Source: Kalaharituber pfeilii
Taxonomy: Eukaryota; Ascomycota; Pezizomycetes; Pezizales; Pezizaceae
Reading direction: 5' to 3'
Assembly (NCBI GenBank): GCA_015179045.1
Contig: WHUZ01000108.1
Span: 1 to 64,000, forward strand
Length of the DNA: 64,000 nucleotides
The stretch's first letter is position 1, and each line of letters starts with the position of its first letter. Shown in pieces: positions 1 to 9,340 of this stretch. A program made the position numbers and the translations under genes. A model generated the notes under the pieces. The model had not been told where the DNA came from. It made no database searches and was given only the letters and a program-made list of their open reading frames with translations.

Positions 1-99
1 ATATAATGTACTAAACAGGGCAGTTCAGACATGCTGCGATATTGCCAAATTGAGTTAATTGACTATTTTCATACCATTGGGCATATTGGGCGCACGTAT

Positions 100-626
100 G
101 AGACTTGGAATTGTAGAATACATGGAGCATGTTGAGCATGTTAAGCATGTTGAGCACATTAAGCATTTGAGCACGTTGAGTGCGCTTATGAGATGTAGGT
201 ACATTGAGTATATTAAGCATAGTGAGTGTGCGCACATGAGATGTAGAACACATTGGGCACATTAAGAATGTCGAGTATGTTGAGCATGTACATGAAATGT
301 AAAACATATTGGGCACATTGCTCATGTTGAGCACGTTGAGCACGTTCCGATGCCGGCGGCAGGATTACTTGCGTTGCAGGTGCAATGGAGGACATTTTGA
401 GCACGTTGAGCATGTCACAACACCAGTGGCAGGATTACTTGCATTATGGACACAATGGAGGACATTGAGCACGTTAAGTACGTTGCGGCGCCAGCAGCAG
501 GATTACTTGCGTTGTGGGTGCAATGGGGACATTTTGAGCACGTTGAGCACGTCGCGACGCGGGCAGCAGGATTACTTGCCTTGTGGGCGCTGAGGGCGTA
601 AACTACCTTTTGTGATACGATAGGCG
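100..626. repeat. Minisatellite array with GTTGAGCACGTTGAGC motifs
   Basis: From about 105 to 340 short degenerate units of the type TGTTGAGCATGTTAAGCA repeat. From about 345 to 600 a longer unit of roughly 70 bp containing CAGGATTACTTGC and GAGCACGTTGAGC occurs about four times. Frames through the array stay open by chance of repeat length, and I do not regard them as genes. Related sequence recurs at about 32,740-32,930. The downstream flank GCGCTGAGGGCGTAAACTAC also recurs near 28,148, so this is a dispersed repeat family. Confidence 0.7.
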
Positions 627-640
627 TGCCAAGCCAGAGA

Positions 641-1900
641 TTTTTTTTTTTTTTTTTTTTAAATCACATAACCCCGCTTGTAGCACTAAGCCATGGCAGG
701 GTCCCTGGGCAAGCCCTCATAGCCCGGAGACAGGCTAAACTAACTCTCTACATACATGGCCCCCACGCGCCGTCGCCCCCGCTCTCCTAGCTTCTAGAAC
801 TTGACCCTGGAAAAGAAATTCTCTAAAATATCATACTCCTCTCCATCCTCCGCCTTTCTTTTCCAATCCTTTCCCATGTCGCTCCACCTCTCAAAACCTT
901 CTGGGCGGTTCTTCTGACTTCTGCATCGGAAAGCGAGGTGCTCCCCGGTTTGCACCTCCCCGCACCTGCACTTATCCGACTCAGCTGCCCCTATCCTCTT
1001 CAACCACACCGCACACCTCCCTCTCTCCAGGCGCAAGGCAGTGAAATTGGATACTGCTATCCTATTCCACTCCATGACCTTTCCTCCTCCAAAGCCGTCC
1101 ACTTCTCTCTTCTCCTTCCTCCACGCCTTCACCCTCTGGCGCACCCCACTTCCGGTGGCCACCTCCTTCCCCTGCATCACCGTCCCCTTCTTCGCCCACT
1201 CATCCGCCTTCTCATTTCCTGCGATTCCGATGTGAGCCTTGACCCACATCAGCTTCGCATCCCCTCCCTTCTTCTTCCTCCTCGCTACGGCATCCACCAC
1301 TCTCCTCACATCCTCGGTTTTCCCCTTTCCCTCCCTGCCTGCCTTCTGGATCGCCATGACGGCAGCCTCAGAATCTAAACAGATCAGTACAGGGACCTCC
1401 TCCTCCACACTCTCCAGCGCCTTTCTCACTCCCCTCACCTCCCCATCGAACACCGTCGCCGTTCTCCCCACCACCTCCGCCACGGCTGCCGACCTCCCCC
1501 ACACCCCTGCTCCCACCTTGCTGTCCTCGATCTTGCTGCCGTCGGAGAAAAGGACTGCCCTTTTTCTTCCGGCTTCCCCGATCGCGGCTTCCCACTCCCC
1601 CCTCGTCTCCACTTCTCCTTTCCGCCTCTCCACCACTTCCACCTCCACCTTCTTACACCCCCCTCCCCACGAGATCTCCTCCCCCTCCTCCGAGAACCTC
1701 GCCCACTGACCTTGCCAGCGGTCCAGCACTGCTTCATACCCCTCATTCTCGACCACCGCCCACTGCACCCCCCAGTCTCTCCAGTTTCTCGCCTCCTCCT
1801 CTCTCTCCTCACTCCCTCCGAAGTCGCCCGTGCAAAGCTCCGCCAGCTCTGACGGCGCCTCCACCTCCCGGACGATCGCCCTCGCTTGCGCGCCATCCAG
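641..1900 (-). mobile_element. 5'-truncated LINE, lineage B, with target duplication
   Basis: The 15 bp sequence GTGCCAAGCCAGAGA lies at 626-640 and again at 1901-1915, exactly bounding the insertion. Read on the minus strand, the element has coding sequence, then a 3' tail with the lineage B signature (GGGTCCCTGCC-like block, CATGGC, GCGGGGTTATGTGA) and a poly(A) run of about 20 (poly(T) at 641-660). The 5' part with endonuclease and reverse transcriptase is missing, as expected for incomplete target-primed reverse transcription. Confidence 0.93.
794..1900 (-). pseudogene. LINE ORF2 C-terminal fragment: RNase H and zinc knuckle
   Basis: Open frame of about 368 codons inside the LINE, lacking its own start because of 5' truncation. 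The frame continues to 2020 into flanking DNA by chance. RNase H signatures are visible: FSDGSKIED (first Asp), LDSEAAVMAIQK (third Asp) and KAHIGIAGNEKADEWAKKG (His and last Asp). Near the C terminus CRCGEVQTGEHLAFRC gives a CX1CX7HX4C zinc knuckle. Family knowledge: LINEs with a C-terminal RNase H (fungal Tad/I-like) use this domain to remove template RNA. No stop interrupts the frame, so the insertion is probably young. It cannot move itself because it lacks reverse transcriptase. Confidence 0.9.
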
Positions 1901-1915
1901 GTGCCAAGCCAGAGA

Positions 1916-2118
1916 GTCAGGAAGCCAGAAATGCATCGTGTGTCGTGACGCTTGCTGCCTCGTCGTGAGGAGCCAATTTTCGACGTATTGAATACATACA
2001 AAGTGGTCTATTCCATACATGTGCTACGAAGGCATTTTTGATACCCTTACCCATGATACAAAGGCCGCAATGTGATTTCCACCTAGCTAAAGAACCGGCT
2101 TACCGCACCTGTATAATG
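1916..2118. other. No gene seen; spacer next to LINE insertion
   Basis: About 200 bp of unique-looking sequence continuing the target of the LINE at 641-1900. I see no coding signal, repeat or RNA gene. Confidence 0.5.
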
Positions 2119-2960
2119 TCAGGTAAGAAGCCGGCCCCAGTTTGCCAAGGGTAGGTAAAATAGCATGCGTGGCAAATACGTCGCAAATGCCCTCGTCGCG
2201 CATGTTGAAAATAGAGATGGTAAATACGTCACAAATTCCCTCATCATAGACCATTTTGGAAAATAAACCATTTTTTGCATAGTAAATACGTTGGAAATGC
2301 CCTCACCGTGCATGTGGAAAGTAGACCGTTTTGCACATAGTAAGTACGTCTGAAATGCCCTCGCCGCGTATGTGGAAAACAGACCATTTTGCATATAGTA
2401 AATACATTAGAAATGCCTTCGCCGCGCTTGTGGAAAGTAGACCGTTTTGCACATAGTAAATACGTCGGAAATGCCCTCGCCGTGCATGTGGAAAGTAGAC
2501 CGTTTTGCACATAGTAAATACGTTGGAAATGCCCTCACCGTGCATGTGGAAAACAGACCGTTTTGCAAATGCCCTCGCCGCGCTTGTGGAAAATAGTCCG
2601 TTTTGTACATAGTAAATACGTTGGAAATGCCCTCGCCGCGCATGTGGAAAACAGACTGTTGGAAATGCTCTCGCCGCACATGTCGAAAACAGACCGTTTT
2701 GCACATAGTAAATACGTTGGAAATGCCCTCGCCGCGCATGTGGAAAAGAGACCATCTTGCGCATAGTAAATACGTCGAAAATGTCCTCGTCGCGTATGTA
2801 GAAAATAGGTCATTTTGCACACGTTAAATGGGCTCCTCGCGTATGTATCTAAAACATTGCCATAGCCTTCGAGGCAGCATGCGATTAATGAAATAAAAAA
2901 AAAAAAAAAAAAGGCTCCTCGCACATGTATAAAATAAACCATTTTGCACATGGCAAATAT
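2119..2960. repeat. 58 bp minisatellite, about 12 units
   Basis: A unit of 58 bp repeats about twelve times with few changes; typical pieces are AAATGCCCTCGCCGCGCATG, TGGAAAACAGACCG and TTTTGCACATAGTAAATACG. Some units are internally shortened (around 2560 and 2655). The array is interrupted at 2849-2912 by a tail-only retroposon. Degenerate units run on to about 3400 (for example 3190-3290). Minus-strand frames stay open over several units because the unit is nearly stop-free, not because of a protein I recognise. Confidence 0.85.
2849..2912 (+). mobile_element. Tail-only retroposon (lineage A tail + poly A), 64 bp
   Basis: The insert holds only the hairpin tail (GCCATAGCCTTCGAGGCAGC, then ATGCGATTAATGAAATA) and poly(A). 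It is flanked by an imperfect duplication, GGCTCCTCGCGTATGTAT on the left and GGCTCCTCGCACATGTAT on the right. The hairpin differs from the consensus but still pairs (GCCT with AGGC around UUCG). Confidence 0.85.
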
Positions 2961-4944
2961 AACGGATGATAGTAAACGCAGAGAGTTACCATCCGCCAGG
3001 CCAAAAAGACACTTAACCAGTGATACTCGCTAGTCTTCTGCGTGGCTGATATAGCACATTTTATAACTGCGATGCCGGCGCCCGGCTGTCACATATCGCC
3101 TCCGTCGCATATACATATACTGTGCGCACATCCACCGACCGCCCGCCCTACAGTTGCAGTGAATCCAAAACAGCAAATACATTACAAAAGCTCTCATGGT
3201 GCATGTGGAAAATAGACCATTTTACGCATGTTAAATAGTCTCGTGGCGCATGGAGAAAGTGTGTCATTTTCCATATGTTAACTACGCTACACATAGGCTC
3301 TTTGCAGATGTGGAAAATAGGTTCTTTTTGGCATGTTGAATTCGTTGGAAATGACCGCTTCACATATGAGAAAATGGGCGGCACGTTAAATGTGTTGAAA
3401 ATGTGTATTGCTAATTGGGATTATTACTTAACAAGGTAGTTAGGATAGTTGTAGTTGCCGGAGGTTTGTGATGAGAAGTACAGTGGTGTGTAACGTTAGG
3501 GTAAAAATTTGTATGGGCTGTCGACGAAAAGTCATCTGAATTGGGATAGGTTGTCGACGAAAAGTCATGTCTTTTTGGCATAGACCATTCTGAAAACTAC
3601 TGAGTCTATTTTCTATGGAGTTTTTTGGCCGTTGCTGCCAAGCTATAGCATGGTAAGGATATGACAGGGATAGCCTACTAGTGCGAAAATTTACTCAAAA
3701 CTCGCTATCTTTCACTATAAATACAGCAAGATTTAGAGTACGAAATGTATTATTTTTTTACATAGAAATATAGAGGAGACGTAGGGCTTTCATTTGAGGC
3801 CGATTTGAAGATAATCGGAGCAAAATTGCATGTTGCGGTGGGGATACGAAGTTGTATGTCTTACCGGGCCGCCCTAAAGCCCAACTTTCGCTGCCTAACC
3901 CTACTCTTTGGCTATATAGATGTGAGGAAGTTAGGATTTTATATATATGTATATCTTGTAGTGCTCAACTGCCTCGACTATTTGTCAATGCTGCAATCTA
4001 TTCAGAAAACATTTTCCTATGCATGTATTACAATTATATAGCTTTACAGAGTCTCTGTGCATCTTTCTCATCAAATAATAGCTCCATACCGCTACCAATC
4101 TAAGTAAGCGAAAATGTATTTTTTGACATGGCAGTAACTCTGTACTGATAAGTCCAATGATCACAAAACTTAGTGTACTTACTTAGCATAAGCAATAGAG
4201 GATATATCGAGATGCAAAGGCCTCAGGTAATCTCATTCACATATGGTGACTCAAAAGTATACACTAGAATAGGGTTGCATATATTCCAGTATATATCACC
4301 CCTCAGGTGCAACAAGCTGGGAAAAAAAAGTGCAGGAAATAGTTTACTATGTTCTCCCATGCTTTGGCTTTAATTTGAGGCCACTTGAGTGTCATTTGCA
4401 TTCACAGCAGCTCTATATGTAAGTTAATGGACTTGATCGGTTTCCCAGTAATGATCGGATTCTAGGTGAAGCACTCTACCCTGTATCTCGACCCCGGCCC
4501 TGACCTATTCTTTACAATAGTGTAGTCTTGTTCATCAGTGAGAGGCTTGATGTTCACTGTTATCTTAAGAGGGATATTCTTTAGAGAGAACTCCTATTTA
4601 GGAGCAGAAGTCTTGGAGCAGGAGGAGAAGAAATCAGAGCTTCAGTCACCTATAGTTGTAAGGAAGACGGTGTCAGTGGTGAATTATCTTTAGAAAAGAT
4701 TATGAGACCGGGCTCATAACCTAACAATGTAACCCACGAGAGGGTAATACGATACGTAGTAGAAGAATAAGGATAGTGAGGCAAGTACTATAGAGGAAAG
4801 ATAATAGTGCAAACAGGGGTAGCAATGGAGTGGAGGCACAGAGGAAGGCAATGAGGAGAGGAGTTGAGCAACTCTATAGCATTAAGTGGGTGCAGGTTTC
4901 TACAGACTATATACACAGAAAGTGAGATGACTATACTCAAATAG
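2961..4944. other. Gene-free stretch; LTR end remnant at about 4475-4513
   Basis: About 2 kb, fairly AT-rich, with short frames only. Degenerate 58 bp units persist to about 3400. At 4475-4513 the sequence runs from TACCCTGTATCTCGACCCC to GACCTATTCTTTACA. This matches the last 40 bp of the LTR at 11,015-11,671, so it is a remnant of a second copy of that LTR. I see no other gene or RNA. Confidence 0.5.
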
Positions 4945-5651
4945 TGTTACGGCTAAGGTAAGACTTACGGAGTCGGTTCCGGAAGCACCGCCAGAGACGT
5001 ATGCTAAAGATGTGACTGATCACCACTAGGCAACGTCCACTGGTAAACGGCGGTTGCCTACAGAAGTGTGTGTTGAAGTTGCACATGGCCTACCAATATG
5101 CGCACATGCATCACAGACCTTCCTGATGCATGTTTCTATTACGTTCACGCCTTTCCGGCTACCGCAGACCTTCCTAACGCATGCCTCCATTACGTTCACG
5201 CCTTTCCGGCTACCGCAGACCTTCTTAATGCATGCCTCCATTACGTTCACGCCTTTCCGGCTACCGCAGACCTTCCTAATGCATGCCTCCATTACGTCCA
5301 CGCCTTTCCAGCTACCGCGGACCTTCCTAATGCATGCTTCTATTACGTTCACGCCTTTCCTGCTATTACGGACCTTCCTGATGCGTGTTTTCTGTTACGT
5401 TTCTCTACCTATATGCCTTAGCATGTTTATCGTCATGTTACTGTCAATTGACCAGTCATGTATGACGGCCGGAAGTCTATATAAACGAGCTGAACAGTTA
5501 GCTAGAAGGAAATCAAGACACAAGCAGTGTTCTAAGTTGAACTCTCACTTAACGCTCTCGCGTAACCTTTTGTCGTCCGCTTCGCTGCCTTCGTGAACCC
5601 GGAGTCGCCTCAAGAGTCACTCTCACGAGCCCAGCGACGCCTACGCTAACA
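4945..5651 (+). mobile_element. Solo LTR of a Ty3/gypsy element, TSD AATAG
   Basis: Begins TGTTACGGCTAAGG and ends TACGCTAACA (TG..CA with TGTTA/TAACA inverted ends), flanked by the 5 bp duplication AATAG at 4940-4944 and 5652-5656. It is homologous to the 3' LTR that starts at 15,030 and finishes at 24,580 after interruption. A TATA-like TATATAAACG at about 5480 followed by the conserved TCTAAGTTGAACTCTCACTT suggests the LTR promoter and R region. The matching duplication without internal sequence indicates LTR-LTR recombination. Confidence 0.92.
5118..5400. repeat. 51 bp tandem repeat inside the solo LTR
   Basis: Five full units and one partial unit of 51 bp (17 codons) start at 5118, 5169, 5220, 5271, 5322 and 5373. 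Each contains ACCTTCCTAATGCATG and ACGTTCACGCCTTTCC. The homologous LTR at 15,030 has only one diverged start of this unit near 15,259, so the array expanded in this copy or this LTR subfamily. Because 51 is a multiple of three, several frames stay open across it. Confidence 0.9.
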
Positions 5652-5656
5652 AATAG

Positions 5657-5958
5657 TAGCCATAGATATAGGCAACAAACTTGTACAGTTTCATAAAGAA
5701 AAGACGAAGTAATACAAGCTGTATGCGAGTTCAAAACAAATTCTAGCTGAATGTGACATACAAAGTAATTCTGTAAATAAATGAAAGAATTACAATATAT
5801 GAGATAACCATAGCAACTATCCATGTAAACAATATATGAAATGAAAATAAGAAAGAATTAAGCCAATAAAATATTAACAGAACATGTATATCGTAATAAT
5901 AGAAGGTGAGATCAGACTGTCCATTTTGACATAAACAAGGTATTAAAATAGATCTCAT
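5657..5958. other. AT-rich spacer, nothing recognised
   Basis: AT-rich DNA between the solo LTR and the next LINE. Its last 20 bp (near GGTATTAAAATAGATC) read as the reverse-transcriptase reading frame of the gypsy element that resumes at 7413. The rest has no recognisable gene. Confidence 0.4.
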
Positions 5959-5971
5959 GAAGGTTTTAGCC

Positions 5972-7399
5972 TGGGGGTGAAGGGAGCGACATACAGATTG
6001 GTGGGATTGAGGGTGGACTGGGAAATGAAGTTTGACGAACATCACAGGAACAGACTGAACTTGGGAAAGGCGCTGTGGGCCACGGCGGCGAGATTGTCAC
6101 GTCTGGACCCGGCAAAGAGGAGACAACTTTACACGGGGGTGGCGAGGACAGTGGCGATGTGGGGGGCGTGGGCGTGGCACGATTATGCTCACGGGGCACC
6201 GAGGGAGAAGAAGGTGAGGGAATTAGAGAGGTGGCAGTATTCAGTGGCGAGGAGCATTATCGGGGCGCCATGGGGGACGAGACGCGATGTGGTGGAGGGG
6301 CTGTCTAATCTGGAGTCAGTGGAGACTTTTGTGAGGTGGGAGTCGACGAGGGTGGAGGCAAGGGCGTTGAGGTTCGATGGGGAGAGGATGAGAAGAGAGG
6401 ACAAGGAGAAAGAGTACCTGAAAGGGTCCCTAACGTACGGGGCGGGCTTGCCCCTAGCGGTACTCCCGTCCCTACACTCAGGGGCAGAGAAAGGGGAGTG
6501 GGAGAGACATATAAGACGAAACACGGAGGAGGGGTGGACCCCGGTTTACACGGATGGGAGTCTAAGGGGGGGGAAAGCGGGAGCCGGAGCGTGGTGGGGG
6601 AAGAATACGAAACCGTGGTATCTAGGAGAGGAGGCTACGGTGAATGACGCGGAGCTGGTGGCGATAAGCGAAGTGATGGGGATGGTGGAGGGAGAGTTAT
6701 TGATACTGACAGACTCGAGACACGCGATCAGGAGAATGAGGGCGATAGCGAGAGGAGACACAACGCACGACGGGGCGACGAACAAGCTGAGAAGAGCGTG
6801 GGAAGAGAGGGTGGGGAGGGGCGACCTAGACGTGGCAGTAATGTGGGTGAAGGCACATATTGGCATAGAGGGGAATGAAGAGGCAGACAGGGTGGCGGGA
6901 TGGGGGACAGCGCTGCAATACAAGTCGGAGGTGGTCACAGAGGCGGGTCAGAGACAGAGACTCAGGAGGGAGAGAGCAGAAGAGAGGAACAGACTAAACC
7001 TGGCGTACAGACCGCTAGAAAGAATAGGCAGGGATGTGAGTAGGCTAGCGGGGCTCCTGGGAGGGAAGGGGCTGAGGGCGTGGAGGTGGAAGATCGGGGA
7101 AGGGGACGGGCCAGAATGCCGATGGTGTGGAGAAGCGGAGGAGACGACTGTCCATCTACTCGGCGAGTGTAGGGTTTGGAAGAGGAGGTGGCCAGGGGGC
7201 GAAGAGCACTTGAAGGATCCTCCGAAGAGTGGGGAAGGGGAGAGAGACAGGTTAAAGGTGCTGATAGAAATGTTGGGGGAGTGAGGAGGAGGGTGAGGAG
7301 GGGAAGGGGAGTAATTATTTTCTAATGTATCTAGCACAACATCGCCATAGCCCTTAGGGCGGTATGCGATTAAATGATATAAAAAAAAAAAAAAAAAAA
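5972..7399 (+). mobile_element. 5'-truncated LINE, lineage A, with 13 bp target duplication
   Basis: GAAGGTTTTAGCC occurs at 5959-5971 and 7400-7412 and brackets the element. The 3' end carries the lineage A tail: CGCCATAGCCCTTAGGGCGG followed by TATGCGATTAAATGATATA and poly(A). It was inserted into the reverse-transcriptase region of a gypsy element: the words on either side join in frame as ..DLM KVLA ITK... Confidence 0.94.
5977..7284 (+). pseudogene. LINE ORF2 C-terminal half: post-RT region, RNase H, zinc knuckle
   Basis: An uninterrupted frame of 435 codons that starts at the truncation point, so the first Met is not a real start. It begins just after the RT catalytic box (RLVGLRVDWEMKFDEHHRNR), continues through the thumb-like region (GAPWGTRRDVVEGLSNLESV), then RNase H: VYTDGS (Asp), NDAELVAISEV (Glu), LTDSRHAI (Asp), KAHIGIEGNEEAD (His, Asp). 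The C terminus has CRWCGEAEETTVHLLGEC (CX2CX7HX4C). It is nearly identical in layout to the copies at 15,554-16,383/23,787-24,411 and related to those at 26,088, 41,761 and 43,636. Lack of stops indicates recent insertion. Confidence 0.9.
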
Positions 7400-7412
7400 G
7401 AAGGTTTTAGCC

Positions 7413-7800
7413 ATTACTAAATAGGAAACACCCAACTCTACTAAGGACCTTCAATACTTTCTAGGATTTGCGAACTTCTACCGAAGGTTTATTCACTAGT
7501 ACTCAGTAATTTGCCAACCCTTCTTTAACCTACTGAGGAAAGGAACCGAGTTTAAATAGCATGAGGAATGTAGTCAAGTATTCGAGAAACTGAAAGAAGC
7601 CTTCACCTCTGCACCTATACTCTAGCACTTTGAACCTGAACTGGAAACAATTCTAGAAACTGACGCCTCCGACCATACTACATCTAGTATCCTGTCACAA
7701 AAGTTTCTTAAGAATAGCAAACTAGTCCTCTACCCTGTTGCATTTATGAGCAAGAAGATGTCCCCACCAAAAGTAACTACCGAATTGAAGACAAAGAATT
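7413..7800 (+). pseudogene. Gypsy reverse transcriptase end and RNase H start, with TAG stops
   Basis: Reads FLGFANFYRRFIH (typical RT/RNase H connection), KLKEAFTSAPIL and ETDASDHTTSSILSQ (RNase H Asp). In-frame TAG codons sit at 7422, 7497, 7557 and 7623. At 7422 and 7557 family members usually have Trp (TGG), which fits G-to-A change. A frameshift lies near 7775, after which the frame continues as NYRIEDKELL. The pattern fits repeat-induced or ordinary decay of an old copy. Confidence 0.85.
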
Positions 7801-7801
7801 A

Positions 7802-8827
7802 TTGGTGATAGTTCAGGTAGTTAACGAGTGGCATATATACCTGCATGCTCTACCGCAACTATTTACGATCATCACTGACCATCATAACCTAGAAACATTC
7901 AAGTCAAAGACCTTATTGAACCGCCACCAAGCTCAATGGGCAGGCGAGTTAGCCCAATACGACTTTAAGATTACCTTCCGCCCTGGGGAGAAGAATGGGA
8001 AAGCTGATGTGCTGACAAGACGATCTGGAGATCTTCCCAAGGATGGGGATAATCGTGCTAGGCCAATACAAGAAGTCATTCCAGGCAAAAAATTCTCCTC
8101 CTTCTACTTGAACACTATAGTAAATAGTCATGAAGCTGAGATCCAGACCCTGACCCAAACCGACTCCTTCACTCAGGATATACGGAAGGCACTAGAGAAA
8201 GGAGAAAAACGACATCCCAAGGTCCCTCTGGTAGAATATGACTTCAAAGATGGTGTCTTATACATCTACGGACTGATATACATCTCTGACAACCTTGAAC
8301 TACGAACCAAGATTATTCGTACCTATCACGACCACCCCGCAGCAGGACACCAAGGGCAAGCTTCGATATATGAGATTTTGTCCCGAAACTACTACTGGCC
8401 TGGCATGCGTACAACTATAGCTCACTATATCTGGAACTGTGACACCTGCTCCCGTATCAAACCTGTTCGCCATGCACCCTACAGACTCCTGAAACCCTTA
8501 GAAATACCTCAACGAAGGTGGAATTCCCTGTCCATGGACTTTTTCACCGGACTACCTGAGTCTAATAGTAAGGATGCGATCTTAGTTATGGTGGACCGCC
8601 TCATGAAAATGGCACATTACCTCGCTACCCGGTCCGATGCCAACTCCATAGATACTGCCCAGCTCTTTTTCGATCACGTGTTCAGACTACATGGCTTGCC
8701 AGAATCTATTGTCTCTGATAGGGGTACCCAGTTCACCTCCGAATTCTCCAGAACCCTCTGCGAACTTCTTGGAATCCAACAGAAACTCTCAACCAGCTTC
8801 CGCCCCCAGACCGATGGACAAACCGAG
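7802..8827 (+). pseudogene. Gypsy RNase H end and integrase core
   Basis: RNase H continues with FTIITDHHNLETF and LAQYDFKITFRPGEKNGKAD. The integrase zinc-binding region follows: YHDHPAAGHQG (His-His) and CDTC (Cys-Cys). The catalytic core shows LSMDFFTGLP (first Asp), IVSDRGTQFTSEF (second Asp) and ends at QTDGQTE. It is open for 342 codons, then stopped by TGA at 8828 where relatives have Arg. Family role: integrase joins the cDNA to chromosomal DNA. Confidence 0.92.
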
Positions 8828-9340
8828 TGAGTCAATGCGATCCTGGAACAGTACCTGCGGGGATCCTGTAACTACCAATAGGACAACTGGGCTGACCTTC
8901 TCACCTTGGCCGAATTCGCATACAACAATACCCTGTCCTCAACCACGGGAGTAACCCCCTTCTTCACCAATTATGGTTACCATCCGCGCTACACCCTGCT
9001 CCCCCAGCCCAACGCCAAGTTACCCAGCCTTCCGGTCCTTCAGGAGTATGCTGACCGCCTACAGGCCCTCGAGGAGTACCTGCGAACTGAAATCAAGTGG
9101 GCACAAGCTGTACAGGCTGAAAACTCTGACCGGCATCGCCTACCCGCACCCAAGTATGACGTCGGTGATGAGGTCTGGCTACTTCGACGAAACCTGCGTA
9201 CCACGCGACCCTCTGGAAAGCTTGACTATAAGGGATTGGGAAGGTTCAAGATCCAAGAGAAGATTTCCTCCCATGCATTTAAGCTCGAACTCCCCCCCTC
9301 AATGAAGGTCCATCCTGTGTTCCACACCTCCTTGCTTGAT
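8828..9340 (+). pseudogene. Gypsy integrase C-terminal part
   Basis: Continues the integrase in the same frame after stops at 8828 (TGA) and 8881 (TAG, where relatives have Gln). It then reads LAEFAYNNTLSSTTGVTPFF (end of the integrase core with its Glu-bearing region just upstream), VGDEVWLLRRNLRTTRPSGK and MKVHPVFHTSLL (GPY/F-like module). It is cut by the LINE insertion at 9341. Confidence 0.88.

Noticed and set aside
345..600. Possible CRISPR-like array (regular ~70 bp spacing)
   Set aside because: The repeated part covers nearly the whole unit and there are no unique spacers. Repeats and genes here are fungal, so this is a minisatellite.
640..665. Poly(T)/poly(A) runs as transcription terminators
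   Set aside because: All long A or T runs checked are LINE tails with adjacent tail A or B sequence and target duplications.
2119..2951. Long overlapping minus-strand open frames reading FPTYLLCAKRSTFHMHGEG-like repeats
   Set aside because: They are produced by the stop-poor 58 bp minisatellite. The same peptide appears in several frames and there is no start, domain or composition typical of a gene.
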